In this document: piece by piece, positions 39,633 to 47,268 of the stretch
Layout: every line of letters begins with the position of its first letter
Numbering within the stretch: position 1 is the stretch's first letter
Origin: Campylobacter concisus
GTDB taxonomy: Bacteria > Campylobacterota > Campylobacteria > Campylobacterales > Campylobacteraceae
DNA: 64,000 nucleotides
Assembly: GCF_001298465.1 (NCBI RefSeq)
Contig: NZ_CP012541.1
Span: 1,178,001 to 1,242,000 of the forward strand
Reading direction: 5' to 3'
Position numbers and translations under genes: made by a program
Notes under the pieces: model-generated
Database searches by the model: none
What the model was told of the DNA's origin: nothing
The model's input: only the letters and a program-made list of their open reading frames with translations

Positions 39633-40924
39633 TTTTCTCCTTTTATTAGATCTTTTGAAATTTTATATGCACAAAATTTTGGTCCGCACATCGAACAAAA
39701 ATGAGCACTCTTAAACGCATCTTCTGGTAAGCTCTCATCGTGAAGCTCTCTAGCCTTTTTTGGATCAAAGCTAAGCTCAAACTGCTTGTTCCAATCAAAT
39801 GCGTATCTTGCATCACTCATCTCGTGATCCTTTTCTATCGCTCCCGCCTTACCAAGTGCGACGTCTGCGGCATGAGCTGCTATCTTGTGAGCTACAATGC
39901 CCTCTCTTACGTCATTTTCATTTGGCAAGCCAAGGTGCTCTTTTTGTGTCACGTAGCAAAGCATGCTAGCGCCGTGATATGCTGCCATTGTGCCGCCGAT
40001 CGCTGACGTGATATGATCGTATCCTGCCCCTATGTCTGAGACAAGCGGCCCAAGCACGTAAAATGGGGCGCCATGGCAGAGCTCTTGTTCGATTTTCATA
40101 TTATACTCAATTTGATTTAATGGCACATGACCAGGGCCTTCTATCATCACTTGCACATCTTTTTGCCACGCACGAAGTGTAAGCTCTCCAAGCACTTTTA
40201 GCTCACTAAGCTGCGCCTCGTCTGTTGCATCAAAAAGACATCCTGGGCGAAGTCCGTCACCAAGCGAGAGCGAGACGTCATATCTAGCGCAAATTTCTAA
40301 AATTTGATCAAAAATTTCATAGAAAGGATTTTGCCTATTTAACTTTGACATGTAGCTAGCGCTCAAACTGCCACCACGGCTTACTATGCCCATTTTACGC
40401 TTTTTTACAAGCGGTAAAAACTCACGCAAAAAGCCAGCGTGTATCGTAAAGTAACTAACCCCTTGCTTTGCTTGCTTCTCTAGCACGCTTAAAATGAGCT
40501 CATTTGTGATATTTGTAACCTCTTTTGCCTCTTTTAAAATTTCATACATCGGCACCGTGCCTATCGGAACGCTTGAATGCTCGATGATCGCACTTCTAAT
40601 GGCATCCAAATCGCCGTCCGTACTTAAATCCATAACCGTATCAGCGCCAAATTCTAGGCAAATTTCAAGCTTTCTAAGCTCCGCGCAAATGTCGCTACTT
40701 AGGCTTGAGTTGCCGATATTTGCATTGACCTTTGTCTTTAGCTTTCTGCCTATGCCCATTGGCTTTAAATTTATGTGATTTACATTTGCTGGGATAATGA
40801 TCCTGCCGTTTGCCACCTCGTCCATCACTAAATTTTCGCTCACTCCCTCGATCTTTGCCACACAGCTCATCTCCTTTGTGAGCTCACCACGCCTAGCATA
40901 ATACATCTGCGTCTTATCTCTCAT
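39626..40924 (-). CDS. thiC: Phosphomethylpyrimidine synthase ThiC
   Basis: A 432-residue non-canonical radical SAM enzyme converting aminoimidazole ribotide to HMP phosphate in thiamine synthesis. The C-terminal 4Fe-4S motif CSMCGPKFC is present near residue 413, and [18 protein letters not shown] and [10 protein letters not shown] are family signatures. It lacks the N-terminal extension of the E. coli enzyme, as in many thermophile-like forms. No TPP riboswitch is visible in the 149 bases between it and ispDF. The downstream mrp overlaps it. Confidence 0.95.
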   Translation of the reverse strand: MRDKTQMYYARRGELTKEMSCVAKIEGVSENLVMDEVANGRIIIPANVNHINLKPMGIGRKLKTKVNANIGNSSLSSDICAELRKLEICLEFGADTVMDLSTDGDLDAIRSAIIEHSSVPIGTVPMYEILKEAKEVTNITNELILSVLEKQAKQGVSYFTIHAGFLREFLPLVKKRKMGIVSRGGSLSASYMSKLNRQNPFYEIFDQILEICARYDVSLSLGDGLRPGCLFDATDEAQLSELKVLGELTLRAWQKDVQVMIEGPGHVPLNQIEYNMKIEQELCHGAPFYVLGPLVSDIGAGYDHITSAIGGTMAAYHGASMLCYVTQKEHLGLPNENDVREGIVAHKIAAHAADVALGKAGAIEKDHEMSDARYAFDWNKQFELSFDPKKARELHDESLPEDAFKSAHFCSMCGPKFCAYKISKDLIKGEKC

Positions 40925-41038
40925 ATAAGGCCTTTTTTGATTTTTAAAAACCTCATTTTAGTCCTTTTTTGATTTAAACTAACTAAATAAGCTTTTAAAA
41001 ATTTACTTTTTAAAAAGAAATTTTGAAGTTTTGAGATG

Positions 41039-41044
41039 TATAAT
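41039..41044 (+). promoter_or_regulatory. -10 element of the ispDF-cemR-sat-pgpA operon
   Basis: TATAAT within GATGTATAATTCTG, 30 bases before the TTG start, preceded by T-rich sequence. It would start transcription near 41051, leaving a short leader with AAGGAG. Confidence 0.5.
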
Positions 41045-41073
41045 TCTGTAACAATTTTTAACAAGGAGCTACC

Positions 41074-42192
41074 TTGCTTGATATATCACTTATAATGCTT
41101 GGAGCAGGAAATTCTAGCCGTTTTGAGCTACCAGTAAAGAAGCAATGGCTTCGAATAGGAAGCGATCCACTTTGGCTATTTGCCACTAAAAATTTGAGTA
41201 ACTTTTACACATTTAAAGAGATCATTGTCGTTAGCAAAGAGTGCAAATATATGTCAAAATTTGCTCCAAATTATAAATTTGTTGAAGGCGGCGAAACTAG
41301 ACAAGATAGCCTAAAAAACGCACTTGAGCTAGTAAATAGCGAATTTGTCTTAGTTAGCGACATTGCTCGCCCTTGCATCTCAAGTGAGCTTTTTCACAAG
41401 ATTATAGAGGCAGCGAGTCAGGCTGATTGTGTAGTTCCAGCGCTAAAGATCGCAGACACCGCTTATCTTGGCGAAAATGTGGTTGATAGAGATAAGGTGA
41501 AGCTTATCCAAACACCACAACTCTCTCGCACAGCACTTCTTAAAAAAGCTCTTAACAGCGGTGAAATTTACACAGATGATAGCTCGGCTATGAGAGCCAT
41601 TGGCGCAAGCGTATGGCAAATTTTAGGTGATGAGATGGCAAGAAAGATCACTTACAAAGAGGATCTTGCCAAAATTTCTGCTTTAAAAGAGCCAGAAAAT
41701 GAAGTCTTTGTGGGAAACGGCTTTGATGTGCATGAGTTTGAAAAAGGTCGTCCTTTGATTCTTTGTGGCGAGAAGATCGACTATGAGTTTGGGCTAAAAG
41801 CTCACAGTGACGGCGACGTGGCGCTTCATGCACTGACTGACGCTATCTTGGGGGCTGCTGGGCTTGGCGATATAGGTGAGCTTTTTCCTGATACGGATGC
41901 TAAATTTAAAGATATTAGCTCTATTTACTTGCTTGAGGAAGCCTACAAAAGGGTGCAAAGTGTGGGCTTTGTGCTAACAAACGCTGATATCACGATAATG
42001 GCACAAAAACCAAAAATTTCAAAACTAAAGTCAAAAATGGAGGCAAATATCGCAAAAGCTCTAAATTTAAGCCAAAGCCGCATAAATGTAAAGGCAACGA
42101 CTACTGAAGGGCTTGGCTTTGTTGGCAGATGCGAAGGGATCGCCGTAATAGCAAGTGCAAGCCTTAAATTTTACAACTGGAAGCAAATATGA
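41074..42192 (+). CDS. ispDF: Bifunctional MEP-pathway enzyme IspDF
   Basis: A 372-residue fusion: IspD (about residues 1-205; LGAGNSSRF nucleotide loop) transfers CMP to methylerythritol phosphate; IspF (about 210-372; DVHEFEKG, AHSDGDVALHALTDAI, GDIGELFPDTD) makes the cyclic diphosphate. The fusion is characteristic of epsilon- and some alphaproteobacteria. The start codon is TTG at 41074, with AAGGAG eight bases upstream; no in-frame ATG fits. It overlaps the regulator gene by four bases, starting a cluster that matches C. jejuni Cj1607-Cj1610 (recalled). Confidence 0.95.
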   Translation: MLDISLIMLGAGNSSRFELPVKKQWLRIGSDPLWLFATKNLSNFYTFKEIIVVSKECKYMSKFAPNYKFVEGGETRQDSLKNALELVNSEFVLVSDIARPCISSELFHKIIEAASQADCVVPALKIADTAYLGENVVDRDKVKLIQTPQLSRTALLKKALNSGEIYTDDSSAMRAIGASVWQILGDEMARKITYKEDLAKISALKEPENEVFVGNGFDVHEFEKGRPLILCGEKIDYEFGLKAHSDGDVALHALTDAILGAAGLGDIGELFPDTDAKFKDISSIYLLEEAYKRVQSVGFVLTNADITIMAQKPKISKLKSKMEANIAKALNLSQSRINVKATTTEGLGFVGRCEGIAVIASASLKFYNWKQI

Positions 42193-43079
42193 AAATTTTA
42201 ATAGTAGAAAATGAAATTTACCTAGCTGGCTCGATGGCTAGTAAACTAGCTGATTTTGGCTACGACTGCGAGATCGCTAAAAGCGTAAAAGAAGCATTGA
42301 AGTTTGAAAATTTTGATGTAGTGTTACTTTCTACCACACTTCCAGGACAGGACTTCTACCCAGTCATAGAAAAATTTAAAAGCTCTATCATCATTTTACT
42401 AATCGCTTATATCAATAGTGACACTGTGCTAAAACCGATCCAAGCAGGTGCGGTTGATTACATCCAAAAGCCTTTTATGATAGAAGAGCTAGTTAGAAAG
42501 ATAAAGCATTTTGAGGAATTTAGAAATTTCAAAAATGAGATCAAAAACTATGAAAGCTACGTAAATTACGCTTTAAAAGAGTATGAAATTTCTAGCTTTG
42601 AAGCAAAAAAGATAAAATTTCCACTGCTTTTAAAATCAAGCAAAAGCGGATACAGCGATAAATTTATATTTAGCTACGTAAAAGCTTGCAAATTACCATT
42701 TTTATTTTTAGGCAAAGCCTGTTTCTCTGAGCTTGAAAAGGCATTGTCCAAAAATAGTGATGAGCTAATCTATATGACAAATTTAGAGGAGCTAAAACAA
42801 GAAGAAAAAGAGAAAATTCTAGAAATTTGCAAAAAGAAAAAGGTTGCGATCTCAACTAGCGATTTTGCACAAAAAGCACCATTTGACGAGCTTGAGCTTT
42901 CAGGACGCGATAAAAATTTCAATATCGATGAGATTGTTACGATCGATGAATATATAAAATACATAATCGTTAATTATCAAGATAAATTCCCTGATACAGA
43001 ACTTAGCAAGAAGCTTGGAATTTCTAGAAAATCACTTTGGGAAAAGAGAAAGAAATATGACGTCAGCAAGAAAAAATAG
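42189..43079 (+). CDS. cemR: Atypical orphan response regulator, CemR/HP1021 family
   Basis: A 296-residue regulator. The N-terminal receiver domain (1-115) keeps the fold and the KPF lysine (YIQKPF near residue 95), but the phospho-acceptor place reads DVVLLSTTLPG: Ser48 instead of Asp. The C-terminus has a Fis/NtrC-type helix-turn-helix (LSKKLGISRKSLWEKRKKY). This matches H. pylori HP1021 and C. jejuni Cj1608 (CemR), orphan regulators that act without phosphorylation and control energy metabolism and redox responses. No histidine kinase is nearby. It overlaps ispDF by four bases and sat by 23. Confidence 0.9.
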   Translation: MKILIVENEIYLAGSMASKLADFGYDCEIAKSVKEALKFENFDVVLLSTTLPGQDFYPVIEKFKSSIIILLIAYINSDTVLKPIQAGAVDYIQKPFMIEELVRKIKHFEEFRNFKNEIKNYESYVNYALKEYEISSFEAKKIKFPLLLKSSKSGYSDKFIFSYVKACKLPFLFLGKACFSELEKALSKNSDELIYMTNLEELKQEEKEKILEICKKKKVAISTSDFAQKAPFDELELSGRDKNFNIDEIVTIDEYIKYIIVNYQDKFPDTELSKKLGISRKSLWEKRKKYDVSKKK

Positions 43080-44238
43080 TGAAATTTCTATAAATACCGA
43101 GGTCTTTGGTGCTTTAGAGCTGATAAAAAATAAAATAGTATCAGACTACGACTCGCTTATGGATGATGAGCAGATAAAAGAGGTAAGCGAAAAAGGCTAT
43201 TTTAACGGCGAGCCAATGCCGTATTCTTTTGGATTTGCTCCATTTGGCGAGCTAAATCAAAATATTGCCAGCAAGCTTACTCCTGGACAAAAAGTAAATC
43301 TAAGTCTTGATGGTAAGATCGTTGGACACATCAATGTTGCCAAGGTCTTTAAATTTGACGAGAGCATGAGAGCTAAAAATATATTTTTAGCAAATGAAGC
43401 CAGCAACGATAAAGAGCTAAATTTAGGCAAGTACGGCATCAGTGGCGAATTTGAGCTTTATGATGAAAGTATGCAAATAAGCAAAAATGCACTAAATGAT
43501 CTAATAAAAGAAGATGGTGCAAAAAAGATAACGGCGGTCTTTTTAACGGCTGATCCATTCAATAGAGCTCACGAGCGCCTTGTTAGAATGACTATTGACA
43601 AGGCTGATTTAGTAATCATTTTTTTAATACGAACACGTGAAGAAAAGCATGTTGATTACGAGATTAGAAAGCAAGTGCTAGATTATTTTATACAAAATTA
43701 TTTGCCGACAAAAAAGGTCTTTGTCTTTGCTTTAAAAAACACAACTCTTTTTAGCTCACATGCAAACCCAACACTTGAGTGTATTGCTGCTTCAAGATTT
43801 GGGGCAAATAAGCTAGTCATCGGGCAAAACCACTCAGGGATTGGAATGTTTTTTGATCACAATGAAGCTCATACGATTCTTGATATTTATAAAAACGACC
43901 TAAATTTAGAGATAATCGTGCTGCCAGAGCTAGTTTATTGCAATAAATGCAAGACACTAGTTAGCACCAAAAGTTGCCCGCACGGACAACATCATCAGAT
44001 CAAATATCATCCAGATGTTATCAAGGAGCTGCTATTTAACGGCATTATGCCACCAGCCATTCTTGTGAGGCCAGAAATTTCTGCACTAGTTTTAAGCAAA
44101 CTCTTTACAAATCGCTTCAAAGACGTGCAAAAGCTTTGTGATGATCTTTTTGTAAATTCAGGATTACTTGAAAACAAAACTGACCGTGACTTTTACGAAG
44201 AGCTTATGAAGCTTTATCAAACATCATCGATGACTTAA
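43057..44238 (+). CDS. sat: Sulfate adenylyltransferase-like protein (Sat family), altered active-site motifs
   Basis: A 393-residue protein of the single-domain ATP sulfurylase family, with PUA-like N-terminal part (to about 165) and a nucleotidyltransferase core. The HxxH-like region reads TADPFNRAHERL where active enzymes have QTRNP-x-HRAH; the second motif reads IGQNHSGIG instead of GRDHAG. A zinc-like cluster CNKCKT and SCPHG, usual in bacterial Sat, is retained near residue 300. ATG 43057, inside the cemR gene, gives the expected N-terminus. C. jejuni has the same gene in the same place (Cj1609, recalled). No cysDHN-type genes are nearby, so sulfate assimilation is doubtful. Confidence 0.82.
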   Translation: MTSARKNSEISINTEVFGALELIKNKIVSDYDSLMDDEQIKEVSEKGYFNGEPMPYSFGFAPFGELNQNIASKLTPGQKVNLSLDGKIVGHINVAKVFKFDESMRAKNIFLANEASNDKELNLGKYGISGEFELYDESMQISKNALNDLIKEDGAKKITAVFLTADPFNRAHERLVRMTIDKADLVIIFLIRTREEKHVDYEIRKQVLDYFIQNYLPTKKVFVFALKNTTLFSSHANPTLECIAASRFGANKLVIGQNHSGIGMFFDHNEAHTILDIYKNDLNLEIIVLPELVYCNKCKTLVSTKSCPHGQHHQIKYHPDVIKELLFNGIMPPAILVRPEISALVLSKLFTNRFKDVQKLCDDLFVNSGLLENKTDRDFYEELMKLYQTSSMT

Positions 44239-44246
44239 GGAAATTT

Positions 44247-44714
44247 ATGCAAAAACTATTTTTAACTTTTTTTGGATTTGGACTTTTGCCAAAAGCGCCT
44301 GGTACTTGGGGCTCTATAGCTGGCGCTGTGGTAGCTTATTTTGTGCTTTATTTTTTATCATCAACCACGCTTTTTCTAGCTAGTATTTTGCTGTTTTTGG
44401 TAAGTATTAGTGTCATCGATGATTTTGAAAAAAAGGTAAATTCTCACGATGAAAGCTTTATTGTTATAGATGAAGTTGCTGGAGTTTGGCTTGCTATTGC
44501 GATTAGCGGAGCTACACTTTCTCAGCTTATTCTTTCGCTTGCGCTTTTTAGAGTGCTTGATATCAAAAAACCATCCATTATCGGAAGGATCGACCGCAAC
44601 ATAAAAGGCGGACTTGGTGTGATGGGCGATGATATGGTAGCTGGTTTCTTTGCTGGAATAATTAGCGCAATAATATACGGAGCTGCTATAAAATTTGGCA
44701 TAACTTTGCCGTAA
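44247..44714 (+). CDS. pgpA: Phosphatidylglycerophosphatase A
   Basis: A 155-residue membrane phosphatase that dephosphorylates phosphatidylglycerophosphate. Signatures are KAPGTWGSIAGAV at the N-terminus, IDEVAGVWLA near residue 73, and the C-terminal GVMGDDMVAGFFAGI. It has three or four membrane helices. It is eight bases after sat and closes the ispDF operon; its last codons form the left arm of a terminator hairpin. Confidence 0.93.
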   Translation: MQKLFLTFFGFGLLPKAPGTWGSIAGAVVAYFVLYFLSSTTLFLASILLFLVSISVIDDFEKKVNSHDESFIVIDEVAGVWLAIAISGATLSQLILSLALFRVLDIKKPSIIGRIDRNIKGGLGVMGDDMVAGFFAGIISAIIYGAAIKFGITLP

Positions 44715-44739
44715 AAATATAGATTTTTGGCAAAGTTAT
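44700..44739 (+). terminator. Terminator overlapping the pgpA stop codon
   Basis: ATAACTTTGCC (44700-44710, within the pgpA coding end) pairs perfectly with GGCAAAGTTAT (44729-44739); an inner AAAAAT/ATTTTT pair lengthens the stem. It lies between convergent genes. Confidence 0.55.
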
Positions 44740-44767
44740 ATAGGCTTAAATATCTTTTATATAAATT

Positions 44768-45229
44768 TTAAGCAAGTCCTAGCTCATTTAAAACAGAACT
44801 TAGATTAACCGAGCTACTACTCTTACTATTAAGATTTTTTTGCTTCTCTAGTAGAGCCTGATTGGCAAGTGCTACATTTAGCTCTTTGCGATAATCGCTC
44901 AAAATTTTATCCATTATCTTAAGCAGCTCATTCTTTTGATCCTGTGTTTTTGCGGGATCATCTATACCTAGAAGTTCTGTTAGCTCCTTTTTCTTTTGGG
45001 CTATTTTCTCTTCTATCTTATTAGAATTTAGCTCGCTTATAAAACCAACTGCGCCGATTTCAGTAAGCCTTTTTTTAAACTGTTCAATCTTATCTGAAAT
45101 TTTTGCATCGCTTGCGATCTTATCCATAGCAAGGCTTAAAATTTCATCAAAACTATTTTTTTTATCTTTAGTTTTGCTTGAGCCTGATTGCAATAAATAA
45201 TCGATTATGTCATTATTTTGTACTTTCAT
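44768..45229 (-). CDS. Small helical cytoplasmic protein of unknown function, possibly flagellar regulon
   Basis: A 153-residue protein without signal peptide or membrane helix, nearly all helical and Lys/Glu/Asp-rich, probably forming coiled coils (about residues 65-130). The C-terminus is Ser/Asn-rich (KSSSSVNLSSVLNELGLA). AAAGGAG precedes the ATG. A sigma-54-like promoter lies just upstream, overlapping the hemH stop region, which would place it with rod/hook-class flagellar genes in this genus. No family recognised. Confidence 0.65.
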   Translation of the reverse strand: MKVQNNDIIDYLLQSGSSKTKDKKNSFDEILSLAMDKIASDAKISDKIEQFKKRLTEIGAVGFISELNSNKIEEKIAQKKKELTELLGIDDPAKTQDQKNELLKIMDKILSDYRKELNVALANQALLEKQKNLNSKSSSSVNLSSVLNELGLA

Positions 45230-45263
45230 ATATCTCCTTTTACTGTATTGAGATATATTTTAT

Positions 45264-45279
45264 AAGCAAGATTTATTCC
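45264..45279 (-). promoter_or_regulatory. Candidate sigma-54 (RpoN) promoter
   Basis: On the minus strand AGGAATAAATCTTGCTT has GG and GC separated by exactly 10 bases, with the TTGCTT -12 box typical of Campylobacter RpoN promoters. Predicted start near 45254, 25 bases before the ATG at 45229. An overlapping TATAAAAT could instead be a sigma-70 -10 box. Confidence 0.45.
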
Positions 45280-46232
45280 TAAAAATTAATCTCTTTGGCT
45301 GTTTTTACTTTTTGTAAGATAAAATTAGCAAACTCATCACTAAAATTTGGGCACCAAACAACCTTGTAGAAGCTAAAATTTAGCTCTTTTGCGATCTTTG
45401 CATACTCAATAACTAGCTCAAAAATGGTCTCAGAGTTATCAATACAAAAAGATAGTGGATAGATAAGAGCCTTTTTACTCTTGCACTTTGCTAAAATTTC
45501 ATTTAGTGAGGGCTCTAGCCATTTTACAGGCCCAAGACGCGATTGGTAGGCTAAATTTATCTCTTTGAAGTTTAATCCGCTATCTTTTATCATTTTGCTT
45601 AAAATTTGCACATGCTCATTTATATGTTTTTCGTAGACATCGCCTTTATCGATAATTTTTTGAGGTAACGAATGAGCTGAAAAGATAAGCTCCACATCGC
45701 TTACATCTATATTATTTATAGCTTCATTTATGTGCGAGATTATGATTTTATTATAAATTTCATCATCATAAAATGGCCCACAAAGCAAAATTTTAGCCTT
45801 TATCTTTAACTCATCTTTTGCTTTTTTAAAATCATCTAAACTCGAAGTTATTGTAGTTTGTGAATGATGAGGATAAAGTGGTAAAAGCACTATCTCACCA
45901 AAATTTTCGTATTTTTTAAGCACATCTTTTGCAAATGGTGAAGTATAGTTCATCGCAAAATCAACTGCATCAAACTCATTTTGTAAGCTTGAAATTTTAT
46001 CGCAAAGCTTAGCTGTAAGCTCGCAAATAGGTGATTTGCCACCTATTTGTTCGTAGTTATGCTTAGCCGTTTTTAGCCTACCTTTTGTGATCATAAAAGC
46101 TACAAATTTTCTTAAAAATTTATTCTTTATACCCAAAATATAAGGGTCATTAAACATATTTTTTAGAAAAATTTCTACATCAGCAAGGCTATTTGCCCCA
46201 CCCATATTTAAAAGCAAAAGTGCCTTTTTCAT
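45279..46232 (-). CDS. hemH: Ferrochelatase HemH
   Basis: A 317-residue enzyme inserting ferrous iron into protoporphyrin IX. LLLLNMGGANS at the N-terminus, the catalytic histidine in LIFSAHSLPQKI, and AYQSRLGPVKWLEP near residue 232 are family signatures; a conserved Glu lies in SETIFELVIEYA. ATG 46232, with AAGGAG upstream, is preferred over the in-frame TTG three bases earlier. Its ATG shares one base with the stop of the preceding gene (TGATG). Confidence 0.95.
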   Translation of the reverse strand: MKKALLLLNMGGANSLADVEIFLKNMFNDPYILGIKNKFLRKFVAFMITKGRLKTAKHNYEQIGGKSPICELTAKLCDKISSLQNEFDAVDFAMNYTSPFAKDVLKKYENFGEIVLLPLYPHHSQTTITSSLDDFKKAKDELKIKAKILLCGPFYDDEIYNKIIISHINEAINNIDVSDVELIFSAHSLPQKIIDKGDVYEKHINEHVQILSKMIKDSGLNFKEINLAYQSRLGPVKWLEPSLNEILAKCKSKKALIYPLSFCIDNSETIFELVIEYAKIAKELNFSFYKVVWCPNFSDEFANFILQKVKTAKEINF

Positions 46233-47101
46233 CAAAACAACTCCTTAATTTTTATCGCATCATCAATGCTTGAAAGCTCACTACTTTCGCCGCTTTGACA
46301 AAGATCATAAAAGGCATCGTATTGAGCTTTTATCTCATTATTTATGGGGTCAGTTTTTAAATTCATCTGCCCATTTTCATTGACTCTATGAAGCTTATAA
46401 TCGATAAGATCGCCAAAATAAACACCTTCTTTGGCATTTACTTCTATTTTAAAACGCTCTAAAGATCCACAAAAAGAATCAGTAATACTCACCAAAATTT
46501 GATTTTTCATTTTAATGTTTATTCCAACATTGTCGCATATTTTGGTATTTGTTTTATTTGCCTGAGTATAAAAAAAGCTGCAAATTTCACTATCTACTAA
46601 ATTTTTCGCAAGGTCTATATCGCAAAGCGAAAGTTCGTTTATAATATTTCCCTCACAAAGTGGCTTAAAATGCGCAATTGAAATGCTATAAATTTCTTCT
46701 TCTTTTAAAAGTGCCTTTTTTAATGAAACAATAGTCGGGTTAAAGCGCTCATCAACGCCAGTGCAAACTCTTACTTTATTTACCACTGAAGCATATTTTA
46801 TCTCTTTTAGCTCGCTTACACTTTTAAATATTGGCCTTGAAATCAAGATATTTTGGCAATATTTTGCACACTGACAAAAGGCCTCTACGATCTCGTGTTG
46901 AGGCAGACAAAGTACGACAGCTTGCGGCTGGGCTACTTCTATAAATTTCTTAAACTCATCAAAAAATGGAGCTCTGCAAGCATCATCTCTATTTTCTTTA
47001 TCAAAAACTCCACAAACTTCAAATTTATCAGAACGCCTCAGCTCCATATAGTGCCGCTTGCCAACTAGATTGTATCCAACAATGCCAATTTTGAGTTTCA
47101 C
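46232..47101 (-). CDS. Gfo/Idh/MocA-like oxidoreductase
   Basis: A 289-residue protein with an N-terminal Rossmann fold (KIGIVGYNLVGKRHYMELRR) and a C-terminal alpha/beta domain. The helix after strand 5 has ISRPIFKSVSELKEI, in the place where family members carry the E-K-P motif; here the lysine is replaced (SRP), so dehydrogenase activity is uncertain. The protein is shorter than typical members (330-380 residues). It shares one base with hemH, downstream, and may have a tetrapyrrole- or sugar-related role. No substrate can be inferred. Confidence 0.75.
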   Translation of the reverse strand: MKLKIGIVGYNLVGKRHYMELRRSDKFEVCGVFDKENRDDACRAPFFDEFKKFIEVAQPQAVVLCLPQHEIVEAFCQCAKYCQNILISRPIFKSVSELKEIKYASVVNKVRVCTGVDERFNPTIVSLKKALLKEEEIYSISIAHFKPLCEGNIINELSLCDIDLAKNLVDSEICSFFYTQANKTNTKICDNVGINIKMKNQILVSITDSFCGSLERFKIEVNAKEGVYFGDLIDYKLHRVNENGQMNLKTDPINNEIKAQYDAFYDLCQSGESSELSSIDDAIKIKELF

Positions 47102-47231
47102 TAAAGACCTTTTAGTTATAAATTTTTAGGCTATTTTAATTGCAAATCGCTTTTAAACAAATAAATTTATAAAATATATTAAGCAAAAATTAATTTTGTA
47201 TTTTTTTATAAATTTACAAACGATTTTTAGC

Positions 47232-47237
47232 TAAAAT
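47232..47237 (+). promoter_or_regulatory. Probable -10 element of the alaS operon
   Basis: TAAAAT within TTTTTAGCTAAAATCG, 32 bases before the alaS ATG, preceded by T-rich sequence. The 167-base gap with the divergent oxidoreductase gene contains no other feature I can support. Confidence 0.45.
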
Positions 47238-47268
47238 CGAGCAAAATTTAAAACTAACGAGGATAAAA

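Noticed and set aside
40925-41073. TPP riboswitch upstream of thiC
   Set aside because: I looked for the conserved CTGAGA and ACCTGA-type THI-box segments in the intergenic region on the minus strand and found none.
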